Source: Clostridia bacterium (GTDB taxonomy: Bacteria > Bacillota > Clostridia > Christensenellales > CAG-138). From it: a stretch of 64,000 bases of DNA. Made by a program: the position numbers and the translations under genes. The stretch lies in the NCBI GenBank assembly GCA_017429985.1, contig JAFRNW010000031.1, positions 60,556 through 124,555 on the forward strand, written 5' to 3'. The first letter of the stretch is position 1; every line of letters begins with the position of its first letter. Under the pieces are notes generated by a model. It was not told the origin of the DNA. It searched no databases and worked only from the letters and a program-made list of their open reading frames with translations. Below are positions 44,325 through 53,335 of the stretch, one piece after another.

Positions 44325-44837
44325 TCAGTTCTTTGGTGCTAACACCATTAACATGTTGCGGCCTTCCTGCTTGGGCGCCTTCTCCTTGACAGCGCAGTCA
44401 GAGAGCATTTCATAGAATTTATCCATGACCTCTTCCCCGATATCTCCGTGCGTGATCTGTCTGCCCCGGAACCGGATGGAAACCTTGACCTTGTTCCCGT
44501 CCTGAAGAAACTTGCGTGTCGCTTTCGCTTTCACTTCCATGTCATGCGTGTCGATCGTTGCGGAAAGCCTGGTTTCCTTGACCTCGATGACCTTCTGGTT
44601 TTTCTTCTGCTCCTTTTCCCGCTTGATCATTTCAAAACGGTATTTGCCGTAGTTCATCAGCTTGCAGACAGGCGGATTGCTGTTCGGCGAGATCTTGACG
44701 AGGTCAAGGTCTTTCTGATAGGCAAGCTTCTGTGCGTCAGCGATCGCCATAATACCGAGCTGAGTTCCGTTTTCATCAATCACACGAACCTGAGGATCTC
44801 TGATTTCCTCATTGATCATTAACTCCTGCGAAGCTAT
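44325..44837 (-). CDS. infC: Translation initiation factor IF-3, probable ATA start
   Basis: A protein of about 170 residues. The N-domain starts with [24 protein letters not shown], and the C-domain has [23 protein letters not shown]. It prevents subunit joining and checks the start codon. The best start is ATA at 44835-44837: a strong GGGAGGTG lies 6 bases before it. The first in-frame ATG, at 44819, has an AGGAG only 3 bases away. infC genes often use a non-standard start, which lets IF-3 repress its own synthesis, so ATA fits the known scheme. Confidence 0.93.
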   Translation of the reverse strand: MASQELMINEEIRDPQVRVIDENGTQLGIMAIADAQKLAYQKDLDLVKISPNSNPPVCKLMNYGKYRFEMIKREKEQKKNQKVIEVKETRLSATIDTHDMEVKAKATRKFLQDGNKVKVSIRFRGRQITHGDIGEEVMDKFYEMLSDCAVKEKAPKQEGRNMLMVLAPKN

Positions 44838-44973
44838 GAAGAACACCTCCCGTAAAACAAATAATGGGGCGCAAGCAATTGCGTCCCACTTCAAGTTCAA
44901 ACAAAATCTCCAGATTGTTCAAACCGTGCCTGGCAGATGCCGGCAGGTGAGAAGCGTCCGCTCCTGCTTAACC
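44838..44973 (-). promoter_or_regulatory. Structured infC leader with attenuator, L20-type
   Basis: About 135 bases lie between the promoter and the infC start. Near its end a hairpin (44866-44887; GGGACGCAA with TTGCGCCCC, one mismatch) is followed on the minus strand by ATTATTTGTTTT, which reads as an attenuator. Upstream are CCTGCCGGC and GCAGGAGCGG blocks that can pair with one another. In Bacillus the leader of infC-rpmI-rplT is bound by L20, which promotes termination. Assignment to that class is by position and the attenuator, not by a covariance search. Confidence 0.6.
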
Positions 44974-44979
44974 TACACA

Positions 44980-45007
44980 ATTATATCAGCTAATAATGAA
45001 TTGTCAA
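44980..45007 (-). promoter_or_regulatory. Promoter of the infC operon
   Basis: A perfect TTGACA, a 16-base spacer and a perfect TATAAT on the minus strand. Confidence 0.85.
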
Positions 45008-45065
45008 CGAGTTTTTTTGAAAAAAAAGCCAATTTGCAGGGATTTACGAGGAATTTCTGCCTTAT

Positions 45066-45527
45066 TCAAAGAAGACCCGCAAAACCGTTCTGCCTCAGCG
45101 CCTCATACAGGGCGATCGCGACGGAATTGGAGAGGTTCAAAGACCGCTGGTCCGGCAGCATCGGGATCCTGACGGCATCGGCAGACCTTCTGTTCAGTAG
45201 TTCCGGACCGAGTCCAGCCGTCTCCTTTCCGAACACAAGAAAACTTCCTTCCGGATAAGCAACGTCGGAATAGATCCTTTCGGCGTGTGTCGAAAAGAGA
45301 AAAAAAGGATGATCCGCGTAGCGTTCCTCCACCTCCCGGAAACTGGAATGTTCATAAAGATCCAGATCCTTCCAGTAATCCAGTCCGGCACGTTTCAGAT
45401 GCCGGTCGTCAATGGAAAACCCGAGCGGGTGCACAAGATGCAGCGCGCATCCGGTCACGGCGCATGTCCGCGAGATATTGCCCGTGTTCTGCGGTATTTC
45501 AGGTTCTACAAGCACGATATGGAACAT
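45066..45527 (-). CDS. trmL: tRNA (cytidine/uridine-34 2'-O)-methyltransferase TrmL
   Basis: A 153-residue, single-domain SPOUT enzyme of normal TrmL length. Motifs are IVLVEPEIPQNTGNISRTCAVTG, then LVFGKETAGLGPELL and IPMLPDQRSLNLSNSVAIALYEALRQ, which form the SAM-binding knot. It methylates the wobble ribose of certain leucine tRNAs. It is transcribed upstream of infC in the same direction but infC has its own promoter. Confidence 0.95.
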   Translation of the reverse strand: MFHIVLVEPEIPQNTGNISRTCAVTGCALHLVHPLGFSIDDRHLKRAGLDYWKDLDLYEHSSFREVEERYADHPFFLFSTHAERIYSDVAYPEGSFLVFGKETAGLGPELLNRRSADAVRIPMLPDQRSLNLSNSVAIALYEALRQNGFAGLL

Positions 45528-45573
45528 ACGCCAATTTTAACATAAATATTACACTTTTTCACATTTTCAAAAT

Positions 45574-45602
45574 TTGATTCTCAGAGAGATTACGCGTATA
45601 AT
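45574..45602 (+). promoter_or_regulatory. Promoter of the vanW-family gene
   Basis: TTGATT, a 17-base spacer and a perfect TATAAT, with the start codon about 40 bases downstream. Confidence 0.75.
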
Positions 45603-45642
45603 AATATGATAAATCACTATGCGGCAATACCTAAGGACAGAA

Positions 45643-47448
45643 ATGGCAAACACGTACAGGGACTATTCCACAACCAAAAAACGATCCGGCAGCAGTCAGC
45701 AGTCAAAAACCGGCGGATCCTCCGGGAAGAGCACGGCAAATTCCTCCCGAAGCGGCGATCTGCAGTACTATTCCGGAAAACGCAGGACCTCTTCTTCACA
45801 GAGGGCTCAGGAATATGCGCGCCCGTCATCCGGCAGGCCCTCCGGTTCCTCTTCCGGATCCGGGCGGAACGGATCTTCCAGGAAAAAAAGAAAGAAAAGC
45901 AACGAAGAGAAACTGATTACCTACGGCCTGATCTTCGTACTGCTTCTTGTGATCGCAACGGTCATTATCGTCGCACGCGCCTGCAATGAGCGGAATGAAG
46001 TGCCTGAAGTTGTCGTTCTGGATCCCGCAACCGATGTGATGGCGGAAAACGTCACGATCAACGGCATCAGCGTGACAGGCATGACGATCGACGAAGCGAG
46101 AGCTGTTATCCAGCCTTCCATCGAACAGGACATCAGCAATATCAACATAAAGCTCGTCGGTGACTCTTTCTCGGAAGAGATCACGGGAGAACAGATGGAA
46201 GCGTCCTCCAATCTGGAGGAGATCCTTTCCTCCGCCCTGTCCAGCGGCGCAAATCAAAGCTATACGACGTCCATCAATATTGATTATCAGGCGCTGAGCG
46301 CACGTGTCAAAGAGATCAATACCTCTCTGGCACATGGCGCTACGGACGCCAGTTTCACGCTTCAGGTGGATGAAAAAGGAAAACCGAAGCTGGACTATAC
46401 AGAGGGTGTCGCCGGTATGGGACTGGACACGGACGCCACGCTGAAGCTGATCGAGGATGTGTTTGAGAGCGGAAGTTTTTCCGCAACGCTCAAACCTGTC
46501 CTGACAACCGTCCAGCCGTCTGTCACGGTGGAAGATCTGAGGGCGCAGGTAACGGAAATCGGGAGATATTCCACGACCTTCTGCATCCGGCTGCCGAGCA
46601 GTGAACCCGAAGAAGACAAGATTGTGATTGAAAACCGTTCTTATAACATCGAGAAGTGCGCAGACATCATCAACGGCGAGGTCGTGAACCCAGGCAAGAC
46701 CTGGAGCTTCAACCGCACGGTCGGCGACAGAACCGAAAAGAACGGATGGCGGGAAGCAAAAGGCATCTACGGCGGTGAGACTTATAACATGCAGTTCGGC
46801 GGAGGCGTCTGCCAGGTCAGCACAACGCTTTACGTCGCGCTGATGCGTGCAGGCACACCTTACAGCGCCGTAACCAGGCGCCAGCATTCGATCCCTTCAA
46901 CCTATGTTCCGAAAGGACTGGACGCCACGGTCGATTCCGATCATATCGACTTCAAGTTCAAGAACACGACAGATTATCCGATCTATATCTTCGCCTATAC
47001 GACCCCGACCAAGAACAGGTCCAGATACAGGGACGTCAACGTCGTCATATACGGACAGGCGCTCCCAGAAAACACGAAATATGATCTGAGGTCCGTCATC
47101 GTTGAGGAGATCGCGCCCGGCGATCCGATCATCAGTTATAACAAGAAACAATATACCGACTTCAGTCAAACGACGGTCGAAGCCAGAACCGGCTACGTCG
47201 CGGACGTCTATCTGGACACCATCGTGAACGGGAAAACGGTGTCTTCCGAAAGGATCTATGAAGACCGCTATGAGGCGATCACGGCAAAGATCACCGTCGG
47301 AACAAAGCCGATTCCAACGCCCACACCGGTTCCGGGTTCCGAAAACAGCGGTGGAAGTTCCTCCGGATCCGGATCAGGCTCTTCCTCCGGCTCTCAGTAC
47401 GATCCCGTGTACACGACTGCGAAACCCGGGACAGACGACAGCCCGTGA
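45643..47448 (+). CDS. VanW family protein with peptidoglycan-binding-like domains
   Basis: A 601-residue membrane-anchored protein. A 90-residue Ser/Gly/Lys-rich cytosolic tail is followed by a membrane segment (LITYGLIFVLLLVIATVIIVARA). Outside lie about two PG_binding_4-like domains (ITINGISVTGMTIDEARAVI pattern and a repeat ending near residue 330), then the VanW domain (TWSFNRTVGDRTEKNGWREAKGI ... QFGGGVCQVSTTLYVALMRAG), a G5-like segment (TVNGKTVSSERIYEDRYEAI) and a Pro/Gly/Ser-rich tail. AAGGA lies 6 bases before the ATG. VanW-like proteins are probably cell-wall-associated; no vancomycin resistance genes are present. Confidence 0.88.
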   Translation: MANTYRDYSTTKKRSGSSQQSKTGGSSGKSTANSSRSGDLQYYSGKRRTSSSQRAQEYARPSSGRPSGSSSGSGRNGSSRKKRKKSNEEKLITYGLIFVLLLVIATVIIVARACNERNEVPEVVVLDPATDVMAENVTINGISVTGMTIDEARAVIQPSIEQDISNINIKLVGDSFSEEITGEQMEASSNLEEILSSALSSGANQSYTTSINIDYQALSARVKEINTSLAHGATDASFTLQVDEKGKPKLDYTEGVAGMGLDTDATLKLIEDVFESGSFSATLKPVLTTVQPSVTVEDLRAQVTEIGRYSTTFCIRLPSSEPEEDKIVIENRSYNIEKCADIINGEVVNPGKTWSFNRTVGDRTEKNGWREAKGIYGGETYNMQFGGGVCQVSTTLYVALMRAGTPYSAVTRRQHSIPSTYVPKGLDATVDSDHIDFKFKNTTDYPIYIFAYTTPTKNRSRYRDVNVVIYGQALPENTKYDLRSVIVEEIAPGDPIISYNKKQYTDFSQTTVEARTGYVADVYLDTIVNGKTVSSERIYEDRYEAITAKITVGTKPIPTPTPVPGSENSGGSSSGSGSGSSSGSQYDPVYTTAKPGTDDSP

Positions 47449-47475
47449 CATGATATCAATAAAAATGACTAATAA

Positions 47476-47506
47476 AAAACGAGCGATTGATTCGCCCGTT
47501 TTTTAA
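47476..47506. terminator. Intrinsic terminator between vanW-family gene and hup
   Basis: ACGaGCG and CGCcCGT arms with A- and T-runs on the two sides (AAAAAC before, GTTTTTT after) allow use by both strands. It lies after the plus-strand vanW-family gene and after the minus-strand hup. Confidence 0.7.
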
Positions 47507-47533
47507 TTATTCAATTAGTTTGATATTCCCTGT

Positions 47534-47806
47534 TCAGTTGAGGGAATCTTTCAGACCTTTTCCTGCCTTGAAAGTCGGAGCGACGGAAGCGGGGATTTCG
47601 ATCTCGGAACCGTCTACAGGATTATGGCCCTTACGTGCCGGACGTTTCTTTGCTTCAAATGCGCCGAAGCCAACCACGGAAACCTTCTCGCCCTTTTTCA
47701 GAGCATTCTCGATTGTCGTGAAAACGGCGGAAACAGCCTTTTCGGCTTCTTTCTTCGTGAGCTTGGTCTCTTCTGCAACTGCAGCAATCAGTTCGGATTT
47801 ATTCAT
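47534..47806 (-). CDS. hup: HU-family DNA-binding protein
   Basis: A 90-residue protein of standard HU length. [29 protein letters not shown] is the dimerisation helix pair; [46 protein letters not shown] holds the DNA-binding arm. The ATG at 47806 has GGAGGA upstream. HU bends DNA and compacts the nucleoid. It is transcribed from a near-consensus promoter. In many Clostridia hup follows mazG and precedes rqcP, yabP, yabQ and divIC; here those genes are absent. Confidence 0.97.
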   Translation of the reverse strand: MNKSELIAAVAEETKLTKKEAEKAVSAVFTTIENALKKGEKVSVVGFGAFEAKKRPARKGHNPVDGSEIEIPASVAPTFKAGKGLKDSLN

Positions 47807-47839
47807 AATAAAATTCCTCCACAAAAATGTTCTTTCGGT

Positions 47840-47868
47840 ATTTTATCAGCGGACTCACTGTTTGTCAA
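47840..47868 (-). promoter_or_regulatory. Promoter of hup
   Basis: A perfect TTGACA, a 17-base spacer and TAAAAT on the minus strand, ending about 35 bases before the start codon. Confidence 0.8.
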
Positions 47869-47913
47869 CATGATAAATGACAAATTCACAGTTTCATATG
47901 GACAAAAATGCAC

Positions 47914-49323
47914 CTATTTATGGGCATTTTTTGTTTTCTCCCAAAGCTCGTCCTGCGCTTCGACGTCCATCTGGGACAATTCCATGCCGCGTTCATGCGA
48001 CATGGACTCCATTTCGGATATGCGCCGGATGAATTTTTCATTGGACTTCTGCATTAATTCTTCTGGTTCCAGGTGAAGAAGCCTTCCGACGTTCACAACG
48101 GAAAAAAGGAGATCGCCGTATTCTTCTTCCTGTCCCCTGCCCTCCTGCATCGCCTGAAACAGTTCGTCCGCTTCTTCATGAACCTTTTTCAGCGCTGATT
48201 CCGGGCTGTCGAAATCGAAGCCGATCTTGGCCGCTTTCGACTGGATCTTTCTCGAGCGGAGAAGACCCGGGAAGCATTTGGGAATCCGCTTCATCTCATC
48301 GGATACACCGGAATAATGTTTTTCCTCTTTTTTGAGACGGTCCCAGTTTGCAAGGACGTCATCGGAAGTGCGGACAACGGCGCTGCCGAACACATGCGGA
48401 TGCCGGAATACCATTTTTCTTACGATATCCGTGACGATATCCCGGAACGTGAACTCAGAATATTGTCTGCCGATCGAAGCGTGAAACACGATATGCATCA
48501 GGACGTCGCCGAGCTCTTCACAGAGCGAATCGAGATCGTTCCGGTCGAGCGCGTCGGCGACTTCGTAGCTTTCCTCAAGAAAATCGTTCCGTATGGACTG
48601 ATGCGTCTGTTCCTTATCCCAGGGACATCCGTCCGGCGCTCTGAGACGGTCCATGACATATTCGAGATCTCCTATGCCGAAACGCTCCAGCTTTTCGAAC
48701 GGAACTGCGGGAACGAAGACGATGCAGGTGGGATCGTAGTTCCCCTGTCTGTCCAGCTCATACAATGGCGCAGAAATACTTGCATACTTTCCCTGTGAAA
48801 AGCTTGCGATCCGGATCTCCAGTTCCGCAGGATAATACTCGAGCAGCGCCTCTTTCAGCGCGGCAGCGCGAAGGAACGAGTCAACTTCCGAAATCGAATA
48901 GGATAAGGCAGGATTGAATGTGTCTGGAAGACCGGTCGCGGCAAAGGAGCAGTCGACCCGCTGTCCCGGAAACGCGAGAGAGCTGTCCGATACGCCGGGC
49001 AGGATCTCAACCGCAACGCCGGCTTTCTCAGCTTCCGCAATAAGCACTTCCGTAAGATCATACGGATAACCGATATACAGATACAGGCAGTTGCCGGACG
49101 CGTCGGACAGAAGCCTTGCAGCAATCCTGCCGAACAGGTCCTCATAATCCTCTGCGGCTTCATAGAGGTCGTCCATGGTCCGGAAGACATATCCGCGTGA
49201 TTTTAGCCATTCGGAATAGACATGAAGCCCGGACTGTACGTACAGGGAAACGCCGCTGTCAAGAAGGTCTTTTAATTCGAGCGTGACGTGTTTTTCATCG
49301 GTCAAAGGAGCCAGTCTGATCAT
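47914..49323 (-). CDS. mazG: MazG-type NTP pyrophosphohydrolase with degenerate methylase domain
   Basis: A 469-residue protein like YabN. The C-terminal half has two MazG domains; the first reads LEESYEVADALDRNDLDSLCEELGDVLMHIV, with the E-E-x-x-E and E-x-x-D metal-binding pairs, the second HEEADELFQAMQEGRGQEEEYGDLLFS. These cleave NTPs, probably cleaning damaged nucleotides. The N-terminal 220 residues look like a tetrapyrrole-methylase fold (VEILPGVSDSSLAF), but lack the normal G-x-G-P-G start, so SAM binding may be lost. The start overlaps the flippase stop by four bases (ATGA). Confidence 0.9.
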   Translation of the reverse strand: MIRLAPLTDEKHVTLELKDLLDSGVSLYVQSGLHVYSEWLKSRGYVFRTMDDLYEAAEDYEDLFGRIAARLLSDASGNCLYLYIGYPYDLTEVLIAEAEKAGVAVEILPGVSDSSLAFPGQRVDCSFAATGLPDTFNPALSYSISEVDSFLRAAALKEALLEYYPAELEIRIASFSQGKYASISAPLYELDRQGNYDPTCIVFVPAVPFEKLERFGIGDLEYVMDRLRAPDGCPWDKEQTHQSIRNDFLEESYEVADALDRNDLDSLCEELGDVLMHIVFHASIGRQYSEFTFRDIVTDIVRKMVFRHPHVFGSAVVRTSDDVLANWDRLKKEEKHYSGVSDEMKRIPKCFPGLLRSRKIQSKAAKIGFDFDSPESALKKVHEEADELFQAMQEGRGQEEEYGDLLFSVVNVGRLLHLEPEELMQKSNEKFIRRISEMESMSHERGMELSQMDVEAQDELWEKTKNAHK

Positions 49324-50939
49324 TTTTTCATACCCGGAATCAATTTCGTGATCCGTTCCCCGCCGGGGATCAGTTCAAGGTCGCTTTCATTCAGAAAACG
49401 AAGCACGACGATGCACAGGCCGTAGACGATCACACCGACTGCAACGCCTGCGAGCGTCAGGACCGCCTGCGGGAGATGGGAATGACGCATCAGATTCTGG
49501 CAAGCAAATACGACGATCCCCATCATGACGGACGCGACGACAGGTTTTCCGAAATAATCCCAGATTTTTACCCTGATCCCGCTGAGCCTGACCAGATAGA
49601 TCAGGTCGAGGATGCCTGCGACAGCGTAGCAGCAGACAGTGGATACCGCAGCACCCTTGATGTGGATGTTCCGGTTGTTCATCAGAATGATCATGACGAT
49701 CACCTTCACCACCGCGCCGACAGCAAGATTGATAACGGGAACGACAGGCTTTCCGTGGCCCTGAATGCATCCGGTCAGTGTCTGAACAAGCGACAGGAAA
49801 ATAATGCCGATGGAAGAGATCTGCATGAGCTGTGTCCCGATGGCGAGTTCTTCCGGCGTCACCCTGAACAGGAAGTCGATCACGTCCCTGCCCAGCACAA
49901 ACAAACCGATGGCGCAAGGCATTCCGACGAGCATCGCAAGCTTGATCCCCATGATGCAGACCTGATGGATCCGCTTTGTATCACGGATCGCGTTCGCTTC
50001 GGAAATCGCCGGAACAAGGCTCATGGAAAGCGCGACGGTCAGTACGGCGGGCATGTTGATGACCGTGGACACATCCGTACGGAATACAGCGAAGCACGTA
50101 TCCGCGAACTGTCTCGAAAACCCGCAGCCCAGCATGATGTTCTTGATCAGAAGGGTATCGACGATGCCGGTCAGAGGCATGATGGAAGCACCGATCGTGA
50201 CAGGAATGGCAAGCGTAAGGATCTTGCGGGTGATATGTTCGTTATTGATCTGTTCGTGGATCTGGAGATCCTGCGACCTGTCTGCGGCCGCTTTTCTGTC
50301 CTCCTTCAGATAGAAAAAAACGATGACGATCAGAGCAAGAAATTCCGAAGCGGTGATGCCGAGCAGGGCGCCCATTGCGGCGACATCAAACCCGCGCGGG
50401 AGCCACATTCTGACCAGAACCAGACTGATCACAAGTTTTCCCACCTGCTCCATCAGCTGGGACAGAGCGGTGCCGCTCATTTTCTGCAGCCCCTGGAGGT
50501 ATCCGCGGTATGCACACATGACCGATACGATCAGAAGCGCCGGAGCAAGCGCACGGAACGATTTTTCCGAACCCGGACAGTTTGTGATCCTGGCGAGGAA
50601 ATCCGAGCCGAAGAACATCAGGGCGGTCGTGAACAGTCCGATCACGGTCAGAAGGATCAAAGCGTTATGAAAGACCTTCTTCGCTCCCTGATAATCCCCG
50701 ATCGTGATCCTCTCAGATACAAGTTTGGAAACGGCAGTCGGAAGACCTGCGGACGAAACAACAAGCAGGGTCGAATAGTAGGGATAAACGGTGGAATAAT
50801 ATGTCATCCCCGCGACGCCCATCATGTTTCTCAGCGGAATACGGAAGAAAGCGCCGATGATCTTGCAGATCAGACCCGCGATTCCGAGAATGGCGGCGCC
50901 GGTCACAAATGATTTTTTGTTATATGATGTCTTTGACAT
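49320..50939 (-). CDS. MOP-superfamily flippase (SpoVB/YabM/MurJ-like)
   Basis: A 539-residue protein with about 14 membrane segments, typical of polysaccharide or lipid-linked-oligosaccharide flippases. The start GAAILGIAGLICKIIGAFFRIPLRNMMG is the family's conserved first segment, and GVAGMTYYSTVYPYYSTLL and SAGLPTAVSKLVSERI follow. The neighbour order flippase-mazG-hup matches the YabM-YabN region of Bacillus. It may flip lipid II or a sporulation-linked oligosaccharide; sequence does not decide. Whether this organism forms spores is also not shown here. Confidence 0.88.
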   Translation of the reverse strand: MSKTSYNKKSFVTGAAILGIAGLICKIIGAFFRIPLRNMMGVAGMTYYSTVYPYYSTLLVVSSAGLPTAVSKLVSERITIGDYQGAKKVFHNALILLTVIGLFTTALMFFGSDFLARITNCPGSEKSFRALAPALLIVSVMCAYRGYLQGLQKMSGTALSQLMEQVGKLVISLVLVRMWLPRGFDVAAMGALLGITASEFLALIVIVFFYLKEDRKAAADRSQDLQIHEQINNEHITRKILTLAIPVTIGASIMPLTGIVDTLLIKNIMLGCGFSRQFADTCFAVFRTDVSTVINMPAVLTVALSMSLVPAISEANAIRDTKRIHQVCIMGIKLAMLVGMPCAIGLFVLGRDVIDFLFRVTPEELAIGTQLMQISSIGIIFLSLVQTLTGCIQGHGKPVVPVINLAVGAVVKVIVMIILMNNRNIHIKGAAVSTVCCYAVAGILDLIYLVRLSGIRVKIWDYFGKPVVASVMMGIVVFACQNLMRHSHLPQAVLTLAGVAVGVIVYGLCIVVLRFLNESDLELIPGGERITKLIPGMKK

Positions 50940-51024
50940 AGATGTCTGATTACCTTATATCAAGAGCTTTGCCTTCCGTTTCCGGATAGGCCGGAAAGAA
51001 GGCACTTCCCATTCCCTTCCGTCT

Positions 51025-51711
51025 TCAGACGTGATCCGGGATCTCGATCCATTTTTCATGAACTTCCGGTCTTCTGTTATGTCTGAAAAACTTCAGATAC
51101 AGCAGAAGCACGACAACAAACACAGCGACGAGTCCGATCAGAAACCGCAGCGCGCGGTACTGTTCGGACATCTGCGAAAGCAGCAGATCGGCGCCGGACA
51201 GAACGATGCCTCCCGCAAGGAAATAGATCCAGTTTCTTTTCTTCAGGAGGCTGGAAATCTTCGAATTGGGAAACAGGATCTTCTGGACACCTGCAAACAG
51301 GGCAAACAGAAGCGCAGCATGAATCAGAACGCCTGCTATGACCCCCCAGAACGGAGATGCCGCATGAAAAGCGGCGGCAGCAACGGCGGAAATGATTCTG
51401 CCGACGATCCAGAACGGACCGATCACCAGAACTTTTACAACGACCGGGAGTTTCCAGAACCAGAGCTTGATCCGGTCCATGGTACCGTATTGCTCAATGA
51501 TCGGAATCTTGCTGATATCCGACGGCACACGGTCGATTCTGGTCACGTTTTCCGAATTGTGAACCGTCTCGTCGTAATCGCCGCCACGGAGGAAATCGTC
51601 ATCCATGTTGACCAGACCGCTGACGATCACAGACAAACCCGCCAGGATTCCCGCCGCGCCCGCAACTGTTTTCTTCTTGATCTTCTTCTGATGCTTTTTG
51701 ATAAACTCCAT
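51025..51711 (-). CDS. Multi-pass membrane protein, unknown
   Basis: A 228-residue protein. An N-terminal basic segment (KKHQKKIKKK) and hydrophobic stretch (VAGAAGILAGLSVIVSGLV) are followed by a polar region and four further membrane segments, ending in a charged tail. I do not recognise a family. The ATG at 51711 is listed; a GTG at 51723 is open and GGAAGG lies upstream at a spacing that fits neither well. It lies upstream of the flippase gene with an 85-base gap holding a long imperfect hairpin but no T-run. Confidence 0.6.
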   Translation of the reverse strand: MEFIKKHQKKIKKKTVAGAAGILAGLSVIVSGLVNMDDDFLRGGDYDETVHNSENVTRIDRVPSDISKIPIIEQYGTMDRIKLWFWKLPVVVKVLVIGPFWIVGRIISAVAAAAFHAASPFWGVIAGVLIHAALLFALFAGVQKILFPNSKISSLLKKRNWIYFLAGGIVLSGADLLLSQMSEQYRALRFLIGLVAVFVVVLLLYLKFFRHNRRPEVHEKWIEIPDHV

Positions 51712-51865
51712 ATCCGATCGCACCGCCTTCCGGAATGACTAGCCTGGTTATGTCAGTCTGTCCCCCATATAAGCCCGCAATAATCCAATACGCTTCTTGT
51801 ATCATACCATACTTATTCGATTTCCGATACTTTTCCGAAAAACGACACTGGAACGCGGAAATAAG

Positions 51866-51897
51866 AAAAGCCCGAAATCCTGAGATTCTGGGCTTTT
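51866..51897. terminator. Terminator after tRNA-Thr
   Basis: AAAAGCCC and GGGCTTTTT form a stem around an 18-base loop; on the minus strand GGGCTTTTCTT follows the CCA end of the tRNA directly. Confidence 0.7.
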
Positions 51898-51973
51898 TGG
51901 AGCTGATGAGCAGATTCGAACTGCCTACCTCTTCATTACCAATGAAGTGCTCTACCGACTGAGCTACATCAGC
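51898..51973 (-). tRNA. tRNA-Thr (GGT)
   Basis: A 76-base cloverleaf: acceptor GCTGATG with CATCAGC, anticodon loop TTGGTAA in stem CTTCA/TGAAG, T-loop GTTCGAATC, encoded CCA. The anticodon is GGT, reading Thr codons ACC and ACT. Confidence 0.96.
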
Positions 51974-52030
51974 AACAAGCCATATTATAGCGAACGAATC
52001 CGCGTATGGCAAGTATAAAATTGAATAAAT

Positions 52031-53323
52031 TTACGCCTCCGCGCGAATCATGCTTTCAATGGCGTGGACACAGGTGAGCTTCCCGATGTCGGAAAGCGCG
52101 CTCCTGATGTCGAACTCATTCGCCTCATGCGTCATGAAGGTGATCCGGGAGGAAACGCCGTTATCCGGAGCGCCAAGCTGCAGAACATCCTTCAGGGAAA
52201 CGTTGTGTTTCGCGAACACTTCCGAGATCGCCGCCATCGTGCCGGGCTCGTCCACGACGTTGACACGGATGCAGTATCTGCACCGGAAGTTCTCGACCAG
52301 GTTGACTTCATCGGTCATCTTTTCCTCATTGCGGAACGTCATATATTTATGATGGCCGTCCGAATGGCAGGCATAGATCACGTCGGACACCACGGCGGAA
52401 GCGGTCGGCATTTGCCCCGCGCCCTGTCCGTACAGCATGATATCCCCAACCGCGTGGCCTGTGACGAAGATCGCGTTGAAGACGCCTCTGACCGCCGCGA
52501 GAGGATGCGTTTTCGGGAGCATGGTCGGGTGCACCCTGACTTCGATGTTGTTTCCGTTCTTTTTGCCGATTGCAAGAAGCTTGATCTCATATCCGAGCTT
52601 TTTGGCAAAATCGAAATCTTCGCTGCTGAGCCTGGTGATGCCCTCGCGGTAGATCACGTCGACCGGCATATGCGCGTGAAACGACATGGAGGAAAGGATG
52701 GAAAGTTTATACGTCGCGTCAAATCCCTCGATATCCGCCGTCGGGTTCGCTTCCGCGTAGCCGAGTTTCTGCGCCTGGGAGAGCGCTTCGCTGAAACTTA
52801 CACCGGATTCTGCCATATTGGTAAGGATATAGTTGGTCGTTCCGTTGATGATGCCCATGATGCGCTCGATGTTGTTCGCCTGCATGGAATCGATGATCGT
52901 TTTCAGGATCGGGATGCCGCCGCCGACGGTAGCCTCCATATACAGACCCGCGCCCGTGTTTTTGGCGGCTGCCTCAAACTCCGGCCAATGCTTGCTGATG
53001 ACTTCCTTGTTGGACGTCACGACCGTTTTCCCCGCGTCCAGCGCTTTGAGGATGTAGGTTCTCGCGGGTTCCACGCCGCCGATGCATTCCACGATGATTC
53101 GGGTATCGGGGTCAGAAACGATCTCGGAGAAATCCGTCGTAAAATAACTCATGTCCGCCAGACCGAGATTGGGCTCGTGCTCGAAATCCCGGACGAGGAT
53201 CTTTCTGATCCGCAGATCCAGGTCCTCACGGTGCGCGATATCGTCATGGTTTCCGGTCAGGATCTTATAGACCCCGGCGCCGACCGTTCCGAATCCGAGA
53301 ATGGAAACATCAAATTTCTGCAT
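52031..53323 (-). CDS. hom: Homoserine dehydrogenase
   Basis: A 430-residue enzyme that reduces aspartate semialdehyde to homoserine, leading to threonine and methionine. The Rossmann domain opens with VSILGFGTVGAGVYKIL; VVTSNKEVISKHWPEFE, then the catalytic GIINGTTNYILTNM and GYAEANPTADIEGFDATYKLSIL. The C-terminal 80 residues are an ACT domain (CIRVNVVDEPGTMAAISEVFAKHNVSLKDVLQ), for threonine feedback. It starts 12 bases after the pantothenate-kinase fusion gene. A tRNA-Thr gene lies just downstream, which is probably chance. Confidence 0.97.
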   Translation of the reverse strand: MQKFDVSILGFGTVGAGVYKILTGNHDDIAHREDLDLRIRKILVRDFEHEPNLGLADMSYFTTDFSEIVSDPDTRIIVECIGGVEPARTYILKALDAGKTVVTSNKEVISKHWPEFEAAAKNTGAGLYMEATVGGGIPILKTIIDSMQANNIERIMGIINGTTNYILTNMAESGVSFSEALSQAQKLGYAEANPTADIEGFDATYKLSILSSMSFHAHMPVDVIYREGITRLSSEDFDFAKKLGYEIKLLAIGKKNGNNIEVRVHPTMLPKTHPLAAVRGVFNAIFVTGHAVGDIMLYGQGAGQMPTASAVVSDVIYACHSDGHHKYMTFRNEEKMTDEVNLVENFRCRYCIRVNVVDEPGTMAAISEVFAKHNVSLKDVLQLGAPDNGVSSRITFMTHEANEFDIRSALSDIGKLTCVHAIESMIRAEA

Positions 53324-53335
53324 AATAGAACCTCC

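Noticed and set aside
45643..47448. Vancomycin resistance determinant
   Set aside because: VanW-family proteins are common in Clostridia without resistance; no vanH, vanA/B, vanX or two-component genes are near.
50960..51010. Long hairpin between the flippase and upstream membrane-protein gene as a terminator
   Set aside because: No T-run follows on either strand and the stem is interrupted.
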